Shown: positions 52,021 through 61,989 of the stretch, piece by piece
Layout of the letters: every line of letters starts with the position of its first letter
How positions within the stretch are numbered: the stretch's first letter is position 1
Origin: Algoriphagus sp. CAU 1675
GTDB taxonomy: Bacteria > Bacteroidota > Bacteroidia > Cytophagales > Cyclobacteriaceae
Assembly (NCBI RefSeq): GCF_029222925.1
Contig: NZ_JARHUI010000005.1
Coordinates: forward strand, 1-64,000
DNA: 64,000 bases
Direction of reading: 5' to 3'
Notes under the pieces: model-generated
The model's input: the letters and a program-made list of their open reading frames with translations, nothing else
What the model was told of the DNA's origin: nothing
The model's database searches: none
Position numbers and translations under genes: made by a program

Positions 52021-54726
52021 GTGAAAATCTGGAAAAGCTTACTGATTGTTTTATCCCTAGTTTTACTGGCAGTAGCCGGATACTGGACTTATTCCACCTA
52101 TTACTCTTATAAAAAAATCAACAACCTAGAGCTCATAGGACAGGATGCAGTTTTTGTAATTCAATCAGACCGAGGGGCAGAAACCTGGAATCAATTGGTA
52201 TCCCACCCCTCTTGGGATATCCTAAATAAACTCCCCGCATTCCAAGAGCTTTCCTCCCAGCTCTCGCTTTTGGACAGCCTTACTGGGAAAACCGGAAAAA
52301 TCACCCATCTTTTAAGTGAAAAAACATTTACCCTGAGCTATCACCCAACTGGCTCGGAAAGTTTCGACCTGCTATTCACTCTGGAAGCCAATCCCTCTGA
52401 TGTTCAGGAAATCACTTCGGAAATTGAACAAAAACTGGAAAAAGATGCGCGGCTTGTCCCAAGAACCTACTCAGAGCAACCTATTGTTGAATATTTCGAT
52501 TCCAACAATAACCGACGTTGGAGCTTTTCCTTTTTGGGAAACATCCTCATCCTTTCAGAATCTTCCTTTTTGATAGAAGAGGCCATCCGCAATTTTATCA
52601 ATACCGATCAGCCTAGCTTCCCTGAATTATTGGGTTCCAGCTATCAAGGTTCATCCACAGGGGAGCATATTTTTATTTCATCAAAAGGCCTTGGAAACCT
52701 ACTGAAAGGAACGACAGTGGACTCTGAAAATCAACTGGTCAAGGCCTTGGAGATATTTCAGGCTGTAGCAGAACTGGAACTGAGACTCGATCAAAACGAA
52801 ATCAGACTGGAAGGCCCGATTCATTTGACAGAGCCTGTCAACTTCACCCCTTCCCTACAGGCCAACCTTGGATTGATTGAAAATGCAATTTCCAACCGGA
52901 CTCTAGCACTTACCCAGTATAATCTGGAAAGCATTTTTGAAAGCCAAAAATTGATCAATCGGGCATTTCAAAGCAAATCTACCTTAGAAGCCGAGATCCA
53001 AAGAACCTTGGTGGACAGGGGGTTTCTGGACAATTTCACCGGGGAACTTTACTTGATGTCCCTGGAATCATTTGGAGGAGCCGAACAAAACCTGGGGTTA
53101 CTCTGCCGTACTACCAATTCTGAGCAGACTTTTGAAATGCTCCGGGGCTATCTGGAAAGCAATCATGAGGAATTCAGCGATTTTTATCTCGAAAATGAAA
53201 TCCTGTTTATTCCGGAAGAGGAATTTCCTGCTCACCTGTTTCAGGGCAAGTTCCCGGGATTCAACCAAACCTTTGTCACCAAGTCAGAAGATTTGCTCAT
53301 CATGACCAATTCCCAAGAGGGGATGAAACTGATCCTTGATGATCTGATCTCTGGAAATACTTGGGGGAAATCCGCCAAAGCACCTCTAGCAAAAAGTGGA
53401 CTGACCCCTAGTGCAGGTTTCTCAAAATTAATATTGACCGATAAAATCTGGAGTACCTGGACCGGAAAAACGAAGGCTTCCTGGAGCACCTTTCTTCAGA
53501 AATACGCCAGTACCTTTTTGGCTTTCCCTTCCCTATCCTTCAGAATCAACCAAATTTCCGGTCAGGCAATCGCAACGCTCTCTCTTCCTTTTGGGGAAGT
53601 GGAAATGGACCAAAGCCCTTCCGAAGGAGGAATAAGTCTCAGTGCTGAAAAACGTATAAACTTTGGAACCAGACTTATTTATGGTCCTAAAGCCATTACC
53701 AATTACCAGGACAATACGGAAGACCTGATCGTACAGGATGAAAACAACATCCTCTACCTTATCAATTCTGCAGGAGAAGTAGTCTATACAGCCCAATTGT
53801 CCGGCCCTGTGATTTCTGATGTCTTTCAGGTGGATTATTACAAAAACGGGAAACTCCAATTGCTGGTAGCCACTTCAGATTACATTTATGGCATTGATCG
53901 ATTGGGAAACCCACTGCCTGAATACCCATTCAGTCTTCAAGGAGAGAAAATCACCCACCTCAACTTGGTTGATTACAGCAACACCAGGGATTACAGGTAT
54001 TTCCTCAGCACAGAAAAAGGGAACCTTTATTTACTGGATAAAACCGGAGTCCAACTTGAAGGATGGAATCCTTTGATTCTAGGTGAACGCAGTGTCAGTG
54101 CGCCTGCCCATTTCCGCGTCCTCGGCTCCGGAGATTTTATGGGTACCTTAGGGCAAAAAGGAAATTTATATCTATTCAACCGAAGAGGAGAAAAACTTGC
54201 GGGATCTCCAATTGACTTGGGAGGGGAGTTTTCCTCCGGGTTGGTTTTTGGTAGGGCTTCAAATTCCAGAGTCTTTCAACTCACAGGAATCACCAAGAGC
54301 GGTGAATTCATTAAGGTGAATTTTAACGGAGAGATCACCTATAGAAACCAACTCATGAAGGAGGATCGGGATAGTGAGTTCTACTTGATTTCTGACCAAA
54401 AAGAGCTTGATCACTTGATCTTTTTGAGGAATTTCAACCAGATTAAGGTGATAAATCGGGAGGAGCAAGAGCTTTTCACCGCAAGGGTAACTGAAGGGCC
54501 TTTAGAATTCCAGTACTTCGATTTCGGATCTGACAAAAAATTCATAGTAATTACAGACCTAACCCAGGAGTTTTCTTACCTCTACGATTTGCAAGGCAAC
54601 CTGCAAACCCAGCTTCCTATAGAAAGTGCAGGTCCTCTTCAAATCACTTATCAAAACAACTTGGGACAATTCCGAATTCGCTCCATTTCCGGCAATCAAT
54701 TGCTGGAGTACCAACTCAGCGATTAA
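52021..54726 (+). CDS. Large membrane-anchored protein with C-terminal beta-propeller-like repeats
   Basis: 901 aa starting at GTG. A single N-terminal TM helix (SLLIVLSLVLLAVAGYW, about 6-22) anchors it; the rest is extracytoplasmic. The N-terminal ~500 residues recall the DUF3352-type fold, with elements like FVIQSDRGAETWNQLV and IFISSKGLGNLLKG, though this is uncertain. From about 550 on there are repeated YLxDxxG units (NILYLINSAGEVVYT, NLYLLDKTGVQLEGW, NLYLFNRRGEKLAGS), typical of a beta-propeller. Function unknown. 63 bp upstream of an MscS channel on the same strand. Confidence 0.75.
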   Translation: MKIWKSLLIVLSLVLLAVAGYWTYSTYYSYKKINNLELIGQDAVFVIQSDRGAETWNQLVSHPSWDILNKLPAFQELSSQLSLLDSLTGKTGKITHLLSEKTFTLSYHPTGSESFDLLFTLEANPSDVQEITSEIEQKLEKDARLVPRTYSEQPIVEYFDSNNNRRWSFSFLGNILILSESSFLIEEAIRNFINTDQPSFPELLGSSYQGSSTGEHIFISSKGLGNLLKGTTVDSENQLVKALEIFQAVAELELRLDQNEIRLEGPIHLTEPVNFTPSLQANLGLIENAISNRTLALTQYNLESIFESQKLINRAFQSKSTLEAEIQRTLVDRGFLDNFTGELYLMSLESFGGAEQNLGLLCRTTNSEQTFEMLRGYLESNHEEFSDFYLENEILFIPEEEFPAHLFQGKFPGFNQTFVTKSEDLLIMTNSQEGMKLILDDLISGNTWGKSAKAPLAKSGLTPSAGFSKLILTDKIWSTWTGKTKASWSTFLQKYASTFLAFPSLSFRINQISGQAIATLSLPFGEVEMDQSPSEGGISLSAEKRINFGTRLIYGPKAITNYQDNTEDLIVQDENNILYLINSAGEVVYTAQLSGPVISDVFQVDYYKNGKLQLLVATSDYIYGIDRLGNPLPEYPFSLQGEKITHLNLVDYSNTRDYRYFLSTEKGNLYLLDKTGVQLEGWNPLILGERSVSAPAHFRVLGSGDFMGTLGQKGNLYLFNRRGEKLAGSPIDLGGEFSSGLVFGRASNSRVFQLTGITKSGEFIKVNFNGEITYRNQLMKEDRDSEFYLISDQKELDHLIFLRNFNQIKVINREEQELFTARVTEGPLEFQYFDFGSDKKFIVITDLTQEFSYLYDLQGNLQTQLPIESAGPLQITYQNNLGQFRIRSISGNQLLEYQLSD

Positions 54727-54740
54727 GAAAATCCAATGCC

Positions 54741-54771
54741 TTGGGCATCGTAATCCATTTGGCTACCTTTA
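54741..54771 (+). promoter_or_regulatory. Promoter of the MscS-family gene
   Basis: TTGG (54741-54744), 19 bp, TACCTTTA (54764-54771), one mismatch per element. The predicted leader is about 14 nt to the ATG at 54790. Confidence 0.6.
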
Positions 54772-54789
54772 TGCCATATAAAACACGCT

Positions 54790-56454
54790 ATGCAGAAAAG
54801 AATTTTATACAGCTTTGTTTTTTTTCTACTGGTCTCCCTGCCTTCTTTTGGGCAGTTGATCGAGGATGACCCCAAGTCCCAGACCGTCGGGGACCGGCTG
54901 AATTTAAGCTCCCCATATCACACCACGCTGACATTTTTCTTCAACCTCCGAGAGGATAATTATCATCCTGAAAAAGCAGCCCAAACGCTCAATATTTCTA
55001 AAACAGATCAGGACGAAGCAGAAAAACTAAGTATCAAGCTTAAGCAAATTTTTGAAGGACAGGGAGTGATCGTCCGAACCAGCGAGGTACCAAATCTCAG
55101 TGATTTCCAAGATACCACTTCAGGGAATCCGGAATCCGTTTACTTTTTTGACAAGAAAAAATTACCGGGAGTATTTCTGGAAAAAACCGGAAAACAGTGG
55201 AAGTTCTCTGCTTTTACGGTTGGACAAATTGACGAGCTCCACAAGCAAACCTACCCTTATGGGACAGCAAAACTGTTGAATTTGCTGCCCAAAATCGGAA
55301 ATGAGCACTATTTAGGACTCCACTTATGGCAATTGATTGGGATATTCTTGTTGGCTTTTCTGGTCTTTTTGGCCCATCTGATTTTCACCTTTGCAGTGGA
55401 CAAGGTATTGATTTACCTACTTGGGAAATTCGGTTATCAGCGAATCGGGGAAGAATACCTCCTTCCTGTAGCAAGGGTTACCAGTTTTTACCTGATCGTT
55501 TTGATGCTCTCCTTGTTTGCCCCGGTTCTCCAACTCCCTGTGGAAGTATGGGCTTGGATGGTTATCATTTTAAACACACTCAAACCCTTCCTAATCACAG
55601 TTATTTTTTACAAGTTGGTTAATATAGTGGCATTCTATTTTGCACGGCTTGCTACCAAAACCGAATCAACCTTAGATGACCAATTGGTCCCCCTGCTCAG
55701 GAAAACCCTGAAAGCCTTTGTGGTCATCATCGGTACTCTTTTCATCCTGCGGGATGGCTTGAACCTTGACATTATTCCTTTCCTTACCGGTCTTTCCATT
55801 GGTGGTGTGGCAATAGCTTTGGCCGCCCAGGACACCATCAAAAACTTCTTCGGTTCGGTGATGATCTTTATTGATAAGCCTTTCCAGGTAGGAGACTGGA
55901 TCACATCCGGTGACATTGACGGGACAGTCGAGGAAGTGGGGTTCCGTTCTACAAGAATCAGAACCTTCCGAAACTCCCTGATGTATGTTCCCAATGGAAA
56001 AATCGCTGATGCCATTCTGGACAATCATGGGCTAAGGCAATACAGGAGATTTTACACCACACTGACCGTAACTTATGACACCCCTCCACAACTGATCGAT
56101 GAGTTTGTGAAAGGTCTCAATGAAATTGTTCTTGCGCATCCAAAAACCCGAAAGGATTATTACAACATCTTTTTCAACAACCTGTCTGCCTATAGCCAGG
56201 ACATCATGTTTTACATATTCTTCGAGGTGCCTACCTGGCCGGAGGAACTGAAAGCCAGACATGAAATATTAATCCAGATCGTCAAATTGGCCAACAGCTT
56301 GGGAGTTCGCTTTGCATTCCCTACCCAAACCCTGCACATGGAGTCCTTCCCGGAGAAAAAGGGATTGGTCCCTGAATACAATTCGGATGCAGCTTTCTAT
56401 CAAAAGAAACTGGGAGAATTTATGCAAAAGGAACTGGGCAAGAAGTCCAACTAA
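54790..56454 (+). CDS. MscS-family mechanosensitive ion channel with periplasmic N-domain
   Basis: 554 aa. A signal-like N-terminus (MQKRILYSFVFFLLVSLPSFG), a periplasmic stretch (about 25-175), then several TM helices (first about 180-205). The MscS pore helix is LSIGGVAIALAAQDTIKNFFG (about 338-358), followed by the cytoplasmic beta domain with DKPFQVGDWIT, GTVEEVGFRSTRIRTF and VPNGKIADAILDN. It releases solutes on osmotic downshock. The periplasmic domain makes it larger than E. coli MscS (286 aa). The start point comes from the promoter at 54741-54771. Confidence 0.92.
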   Translation: MQKRILYSFVFFLLVSLPSFGQLIEDDPKSQTVGDRLNLSSPYHTTLTFFFNLREDNYHPEKAAQTLNISKTDQDEAEKLSIKLKQIFEGQGVIVRTSEVPNLSDFQDTTSGNPESVYFFDKKKLPGVFLEKTGKQWKFSAFTVGQIDELHKQTYPYGTAKLLNLLPKIGNEHYLGLHLWQLIGIFLLAFLVFLAHLIFTFAVDKVLIYLLGKFGYQRIGEEYLLPVARVTSFYLIVLMLSLFAPVLQLPVEVWAWMVIILNTLKPFLITVIFYKLVNIVAFYFARLATKTESTLDDQLVPLLRKTLKAFVVIIGTLFILRDGLNLDIIPFLTGLSIGGVAIALAAQDTIKNFFGSVMIFIDKPFQVGDWITSGDIDGTVEEVGFRSTRIRTFRNSLMYVPNGKIADAILDNHGLRQYRRFYTTLTVTYDTPPQLIDEFVKGLNEIVLAHPKTRKDYYNIFFNNLSAYSQDIMFYIFFEVPTWPEELKARHEILIQIVKLANSLGVRFAFPTQTLHMESFPEKKGLVPEYNSDAAFYQKKLGEFMQKELGKKSN

Positions 56455-56466
56455 CTGGGACAATTC

Positions 56467-58089
56467 CTATTGGATCATGACCATTTTGGAAACCTTCTTT
56501 TCCACTCCATTTTGGTCGAGATAGCGAATGCTCAACTTGTAAGGAATTTGCAAATCCGAAGGCTCGATCGCGGTTTCAGGATTGATTTCATTTCCTATCT
56601 GCCAAAGCAAAACAGAGCGGTAATCAGGCTCCTTAACCCCATGATTCACCCTTTCCCCAAGTTGCTCTCGAAATTGGATAAAAGGGTGAACACCTGAATA
56701 GTTTTCATAAAGGACCTGATCCGGCACCGGATAGAGACCGAAATTATTCTCGTAAGAAGAGAAACTTAAAACCCCTGGATAGGAGCGGTCATTCAGATAA
56801 AACTCTCGATTGAGCACTTCCACCTTTTTGAAAAACTTGGGGTTGAAATTGATCAACATATCTGAATCAAACACCGGAAGGGCATCCACCATCATCAGCG
56901 GGTTCTCATCAAACATCGCATCCGCAGGCACATTCAATATTCTGAATTCTTTGCGTTTGTCCCGACGGCGAATCACCACACCGGTGATATACTCCCTAGT
57001 CACTGTTTCCACCGTCTCAAAACGGGTATAATCATCTAAATTATACACCTGATCAGCCACAAAACCTGTCACAACCGGAACCGAATCATTCCTATATTCC
57101 TGAGAGAAATACGGCTCCAAAGCAGAGGCAATTTTCAATTGACTGAGAAAAGGGGAATCTTCTGGACTAATCACCAATTCAGGAAACTGAAATCCTTGCT
57201 TAAAGGAAGTTCGAGGAGCAGGGCTCTGCAATTCCAAATCAGGAATCCCATCTCCATCCTCCACCTGGATCAACAAATGATCCCAATGTCTAAAGCCTCC
57301 CATGTCAAAATAAAGATTTCCCGACTCATCCGGCTTGTCTGTAAACAATGCCGATTGCTGCCCATGAACTGATAAAAAATAGGTCTGGGTAGTATCCGGG
57401 TTTTCCGCATTGATTCTGGCATGAACAATAGGTCCAAAAAGCTCGGGAAGCAATACTCTTGGGCTTATTCCTTCATATAAAGACTCGGACAGTAATACCT
57501 CTTCCTCAGCCTCCAAGTAGGGATTCTCAACTGAAAGAGACACTTCCAGAATTTTCTCTTTAGGGATATTTCCAAAGACATTGAGTAGGGTGGATAAGGA
57601 AGGAGAACCAGCTTTTGGAAGTGCAAATGCTTCTTCCATAGCTTGAGCATTCAAAGAGGACGCCTTTTGGGTATCGGATTGGGGTGGCAATTTGGGATTG
57701 AGCACGGTTACAAATCGCTGTTTCAATCCTTCATTCAAATCCAGGTAGGGAGAAATTCTGGTAAATACCCGAAGCAGGTAATTTCCTGAGGGAATTCTTT
57801 CATTCAATTCCAGGAAATTCAGGGTTTGCCCATCCTCTTCCAAAGGCATTTTAGCCAAGACCCAGCTGCGGTTATCCTTATCCAGGAGTTCGGCATACAA
57901 AACCTTGGATTCCGCCGGATCTCCGTCATAGCTCACTGAAGCATCAATCCAGATTTTTTCATCCGTGAAAAAAATGCTTTTCGGAATAGTGAATGTTACC
58001 TTCTCGGTTTTCTCCTGTGCGTAAAGTACTGTAGAGGCAAAGGATAGAAAAGCCCCAAATAAGAAAATCAATCGTTTCATGTTTTTCAT
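56467..58089 (-). CDS. Secreted protein with macroglobulin-like N-domain and TonB-plug-like C-region
   Basis: 540 aa from the ATG at 58089, supported by a strong SD (GGAGG, 6 nt upstream); the in-frame start at 58128 would overlap the DUF4249 gene by 38 nt. Signal peptide RLIFLFGAFLSFASTVLYAQ. Residues about 20-140 look like an MG2-type beta domain (FFTDEKIWIDASVSYDG, IPSGNYLLRVFTRISPYLD). Near the C-terminus PLMMVDALPVFDSDML and KKVEVLNREFYLNDRSYPG resemble a TonB-receptor plug, without a barrel. Last gene of the receptor operon. Function unknown. Confidence 0.75.
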   Translation of the reverse strand: MKNMKRLIFLFGAFLSFASTVLYAQEKTEKVTFTIPKSIFFTDEKIWIDASVSYDGDPAESKVLYAELLDKDNRSWVLAKMPLEEDGQTLNFLELNERIPSGNYLLRVFTRISPYLDLNEGLKQRFVTVLNPKLPPQSDTQKASSLNAQAMEEAFALPKAGSPSLSTLLNVFGNIPKEKILEVSLSVENPYLEAEEEVLLSESLYEGISPRVLLPELFGPIVHARINAENPDTTQTYFLSVHGQQSALFTDKPDESGNLYFDMGGFRHWDHLLIQVEDGDGIPDLELQSPAPRTSFKQGFQFPELVISPEDSPFLSQLKIASALEPYFSQEYRNDSVPVVTGFVADQVYNLDDYTRFETVETVTREYITGVVIRRRDKRKEFRILNVPADAMFDENPLMMVDALPVFDSDMLINFNPKFFKKVEVLNREFYLNDRSYPGVLSFSSYENNFGLYPVPDQVLYENYSGVHPFIQFREQLGERVNHGVKEPDYRSVLLWQIGNEINPETAIEPSDLQIPYKLSIRYLDQNGVEKKVSKMVMIQ

Positions 58090-58090
58090 A

Positions 58091-59257
58091 TCAATCCTCC
58101 CAAAAATCAGGTCTTTGTCGATCTGCATACAAAGTACAGTCTACACATCTTCTGGGAGCAGAATTATAGCCTATGATAGCGAAACCCTGTAAAATCGGGA
58201 CCACTGGCAGAACAGCTCCTGTGGTGTACACGTTTTTGTAATTGCTAATAGAAGAGGGGTTGGCAAAAACGGTATCGGCAGAAACAAAACAATCGTCAAA
58301 TTGATCATCGGTACTGACCCAAGGCAGAATATCCTCCCGGTCAATGTAAACTCGTTGTTGCCTAACCACTCCCAGACTGACCTGGCCTATCACAGGTCTG
58401 TCAGGATCAGCCTCCATATGGATGTTTCCCCGAATGATGGAAGGCAAGGGGCTGAATATAGAGCCCAAATCGTCAGAATTCCGCTTCAGGGTTTCCCAAA
58501 ATTCAACATCCTGGGGACCAATGGCTTTTTGTGAAATGAGAATACTATAGCGCTCCATCATTCGCTCATCCCCTTCAGGAATTTGGGTAATGGTTTGCCT
58601 GAAAACTACCTGATCCTCAAATCGGGAACTTGTCTCCAAGAGAACGCCCGAATTCCCTACGGATTTGTAGCAAAGGTCAATCCGCTCTTCATCAGTCCTT
58701 GGAGTTACATCGTCAATTTCTGGCCGGTAGATATAGGTGGACCGAATTCTCGGTCTGAAAATCCAGGTTTCCTCAAAGGTCCACAGAAAATCATCTGCAT
58801 CCTGATTGCCCTGGGTATTTACAAAAACCTCAATCCCTTCCTCATCCCTGACATATCCTGCATCCAGGATGGGCGGAGTAACGATGGGCTTCATCGGATC
58901 ACTGATGTATTTCTCTCCATTACTGAGGAAAATCTCCAGGGTATATTCCAGGTTTTCATCCAAATTCCGGGCAAAGCTATAACGCCCTTCCCCAATTTCC
59001 TGAAAAGAATATTGCACACCACCCGGGCCAATCAAACTTATCTGAGCGCCTTTTTCAGGCAATACTTTACTATTGGATGACAAGGGAACTGTTCGGCTAA
59101 GACGCAATTCACTTTCCAGACCCTCTGAATCCAAATATCCTTCCACAATCAAAACCCCTGTCTCGGAAGCGTCTAGCTCCGGCTCATATTCTTCCCTACA
59201 CGAAAGGCTAAGCCAAGCGAGTGAAAAAATCAGAAGTATAGGTAAAATACGTTTCAT
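58091..59257 (-). CDS. DUF4249 lipoprotein
   Basis: 388 aa. Lipoprotein signal MKRILPILLIFSLAWLSLSC; the DUF4249 core starts LIVEGYLDSEGLESELRLSRTVPL and contains YTLEIFLSNGEKYISDP and the late CVDCTLYADRQRPDFWED end with Cys residues. This family nearly always follows a TonB-dependent receptor in Bacteroidota and probably acts as its surface partner, in the place SusD holds beside SusC. The start overlaps the receptor's TAA by one base (TAATG at 59255-59259). Confidence 0.9.
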   Translation of the reverse strand: MKRILPILLIFSLAWLSLSCREEYEPELDASETGVLIVEGYLDSEGLESELRLSRTVPLSSNSKVLPEKGAQISLIGPGGVQYSFQEIGEGRYSFARNLDENLEYTLEIFLSNGEKYISDPMKPIVTPPILDAGYVRDEEGIEVFVNTQGNQDADDFLWTFEETWIFRPRIRSTYIYRPEIDDVTPRTDEERIDLCYKSVGNSGVLLETSSRFEDQVVFRQTITQIPEGDERMMERYSILISQKAIGPQDVEFWETLKRNSDDLGSIFSPLPSIIRGNIHMEADPDRPVIGQVSLGVVRQQRVYIDREDILPWVSTDDQFDDCFVSADTVFANPSSISNYKNVYTTGAVLPVVPILQGFAIIGYNSAPRRCVDCTLYADRQRPDFWED

Positions 59258-61989
59258 TAAAATTTGAAATTATAGGTAATGAAAGGAATCTGGTTGGCGA
59301 AAATTGAAAGTTGGTATCCTTTCAAAATTCCGTCTTGCGGCACAAAATAAATCGAGTAAGGATTACTTCTTCCCAGCAGGTTGTACACGCCAAGTGACCA
59401 AGAGGAATGCGCCGGTTTATTGACCTTATGATTTCCTTCCAGATTAATGGAAAGGTCCAATCTCAGGTAATCAGGTACCCGCTGGGCATTGCGATCCGAA
59501 AAGTAAACACGTTCACTCCCCGCATATTCGAATTTAGCAACGGGTAAGGTAATGGGTCTTCCAGTACTGTAATTCCCCGAAAAGGTGGTGTTAAAGCGCT
59601 TGCTGATCTCATAATTCAAAATCAGGACAGCATGATGTGGCTGGTCAAAATTACTGGAGTATTCTTTTCCTCGGTTGATCAACTCCTTGCCCTCATCGGG
59701 ATTGGTCTTGAGTAAGGATCTTGCATAGGTATAGGAAACCGATCCGTTCAATCTTCCCTGACTCTTTTTCAGGTAAAATTCAATCCCGTAAGCTCTTCCA
59801 TTGGTATTGAGCACATCCTGCTCCACATTGTCATTCAAGATAATGGTTGCCCCGCTTCGGTAATCAAGGAGGTTGCTCATGGTTTTGTAATAGAGCTCAG
59901 CGGAAAACTCCAGCTTATTCATGGCCATATTTCTGAAATAACCCAATGCATATTGGATGCCCCGCTGAGGAGCAATAAACTGATCACTGAGTTTCCAGGT
60001 ATCCGTTGGGGAAATCACCGAGGTATTGCTCAGCAGGTGGATATTCTGCCGCATAGAATTGACCCCTGCCTTCAAAGAGGATTGATTGTTCAGAGAATAC
60101 CTCGCAGAAAAACGAAACTCAGGGCCATGATAGGTCTTAATGGGCTTTCCACTTTCCTCCGTGGCTTCCCCTGTCACATCCTGCTCGGAATAGCTGGAAC
60201 CTTCCGGATAGGTGAAGGTAGTCTGTGGTCCCAAATACGTGTAAAGGTTATAACGAAGCCCTCCACTTACTAACCACTGATCATTGATCTCATATTCATC
60301 CGAGAAGAAGAGAGAAGTCTCCACGGCCTGCTCCCGCTCCACTTGATCAGGAATCACAATGGACTGGAGACCATAGGGATCTATTTTTCCGGGGTTTAGC
60401 CGGATATGATTGAGGTGCAAACCGTAGCGGAACAAATGCTTTTCTCTGAACTCCTGACGGATTTCCCCTTTTAGATAGGTCTGCTCCATCCCAAATCCAA
60501 ACTGATAAGAGTTCAAGGGATTATCCTCCCCGATAATTTCAAAATCATAAGAATCCCTTCCTATGGTCACGCTTCCTTCAATTTGATCATTGAAGTAATG
60601 CCTCCACTTCAGCGCATAGTTTTGGTTTTGATAGCCGTACAGCGTGTCTGGATCGAATCGGAACCCATCATTGGAAAAATAACCTGTAAATTCAAGAGCA
60701 TCGTTTTCTCCCAATTCATGGCGCAGATTGACATTGATGTCATAGAATGAAGCCCTACTGGCATTGAAATCTGCCCGGTCCTCCAGATAATTCAAGACCC
60801 AATCCGAATAGGTGGTCCGAGCTCCTACCAGGAAAGTGGTATGCTCACCTACGGGGCCTTCCACACTCAGACGGCTCGTCAACAAGCCAATCCCACCGGT
60901 TCCTCCTACCTTATCGGATCTTCCAAACTTGGGTTTCATATGTAGTACCGAAGACAACCTTCCTCCATAATTAGCCGGAATTCCTGCCTTCAGCAATTCC
61001 ACTTCCTGCACCATGTCTGAATTGACCGCAGAGAAAAAGCCAAATAAATGGGAAGGATTGAACAAAGTGGATTCCCCAAAAAGAACCAAGTTTTGATCCG
61101 CTGCTCCTCCCCTTACATTAAATCCCACACTGGCTTCCCCCACTGTATTGACTCCCGGCAAGACCAAAACGCCTTTCAGCACATCCACTTCACCCAATAC
61201 AGCGGGAAGCTTTTTCATTTCGGTCATGGTCATGGTCTGAACTCCCATTTCAGGCCGGGTGATATTGGAAATAGCCCCGGAATTGACCACTACCTCACTC
61301 AGTGAAAAAATGCTTTCACCTACAGCCATGTCCAAATTGCCATCTCCTCTCAGATCAATCAGGCGCTGCTCTATATAGCCTCCCAGATTTTGGATGTAAA
61401 TGGTATGTCTTCCCAAAGGTAATTCAATGGAATACCTCCCCTGATTGTCCGTCACGGATTGCTTGTAATTTATTTTCTCAAAAACAATAGCGCCTGAGAT
61501 CACCTCTTCATTTTCTAGACTACTGACTGTTCCGGACAATACCGCCGTGGTTTTCCCCGGCACGGGACTTCCAATCAGAAAGCGGTTGTTCCGCACAAAG
61601 GCTTCATCCACCTCCGAAGAAAGCCTTTGTCTTTCCTGATTCACATTTTTAAAAAATGCATCTGATAAGTTGACATCCAGCTTTTTTCCCTTGGAAATAA
61701 ATACCGAATAATTCGAGCCGAAAGAAAAATACAAGTCCTTATCCTTCAGGATCGTGCTGAGCAGATCATCCAGAGAACTTTTTTCTGCCTGAAGGCTGAC
61801 CATGACATCCGAAATATCCCCCTCCCGGTAATAAAAGCGATACGGGGTATCCTCCTCCACCAATTCCATAAATCGCTTGAAAGTGACCCCGGGGAAAAAT
61901 CCGCTGATCTCGGTTCCTTTTTCCGTCTGGGCCAGCAGTTGGGAAAAGGAAAGAAACAAGGCGACGCAAATGAATAGAACCTTCCTCAT
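59257..61989 (-). CDS. TonB-dependent receptor with STN and carboxypeptidase-regulatory-like domains
   Basis: 910 aa. Signal peptide MRKVLFICVALFLSFSQLLAQ; an STN-like domain (about 25-110, YRFYYREGDISDVMVSLQAEKSS), a CarboxypepD_reg-like beta-sandwich (about 155-220), a plug (about 240-350, with GGAADQNLVLFGESTLFNPSHLFG) and a beta-barrel ending in the aromatic ITYNFKF. It imports an unknown ligand with TonB energy. The STN domain would allow signalling to a FecR anti-sigma factor, but none is in the window. Its ATG overlaps the upstream stop by ATGA (61986-61989). Confidence 0.93.
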   Translation of the reverse strand: MRKVLFICVALFLSFSQLLAQTEKGTEISGFFPGVTFKRFMELVEEDTPYRFYYREGDISDVMVSLQAEKSSLDDLLSTILKDKDLYFSFGSNYSVFISKGKKLDVNLSDAFFKNVNQERQRLSSEVDEAFVRNNRFLIGSPVPGKTTAVLSGTVSSLENEEVISGAIVFEKINYKQSVTDNQGRYSIELPLGRHTIYIQNLGGYIEQRLIDLRGDGNLDMAVGESIFSLSEVVVNSGAISNITRPEMGVQTMTMTEMKKLPAVLGEVDVLKGVLVLPGVNTVGEASVGFNVRGGAADQNLVLFGESTLFNPSHLFGFFSAVNSDMVQEVELLKAGIPANYGGRLSSVLHMKPKFGRSDKVGGTGGIGLLTSRLSVEGPVGEHTTFLVGARTTYSDWVLNYLEDRADFNASRASFYDINVNLRHELGENDALEFTGYFSNDGFRFDPDTLYGYQNQNYALKWRHYFNDQIEGSVTIGRDSYDFEIIGEDNPLNSYQFGFGMEQTYLKGEIRQEFREKHLFRYGLHLNHIRLNPGKIDPYGLQSIVIPDQVEREQAVETSLFFSDEYEINDQWLVSGGLRYNLYTYLGPQTTFTYPEGSSYSEQDVTGEATEESGKPIKTYHGPEFRFSARYSLNNQSSLKAGVNSMRQNIHLLSNTSVISPTDTWKLSDQFIAPQRGIQYALGYFRNMAMNKLEFSAELYYKTMSNLLDYRSGATIILNDNVEQDVLNTNGRAYGIEFYLKKSQGRLNGSVSYTYARSLLKTNPDEGKELINRGKEYSSNFDQPHHAVLILNYEISKRFNTTFSGNYSTGRPITLPVAKFEYAGSERVYFSDRNAQRVPDYLRLDLSINLEGNHKVNKPAHSSWSLGVYNLLGRSNPYSIYFVPQDGILKGYQLSIFANQIPFITYNFKF

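Noticed and set aside
54735-54750. Short hairpin ATGCC-TTG-GGCAT before the MscS gene
   Set aside because: No T tract follows, and it overlaps the -33 element of the predicted promoter; not a terminator for the preceding gene.
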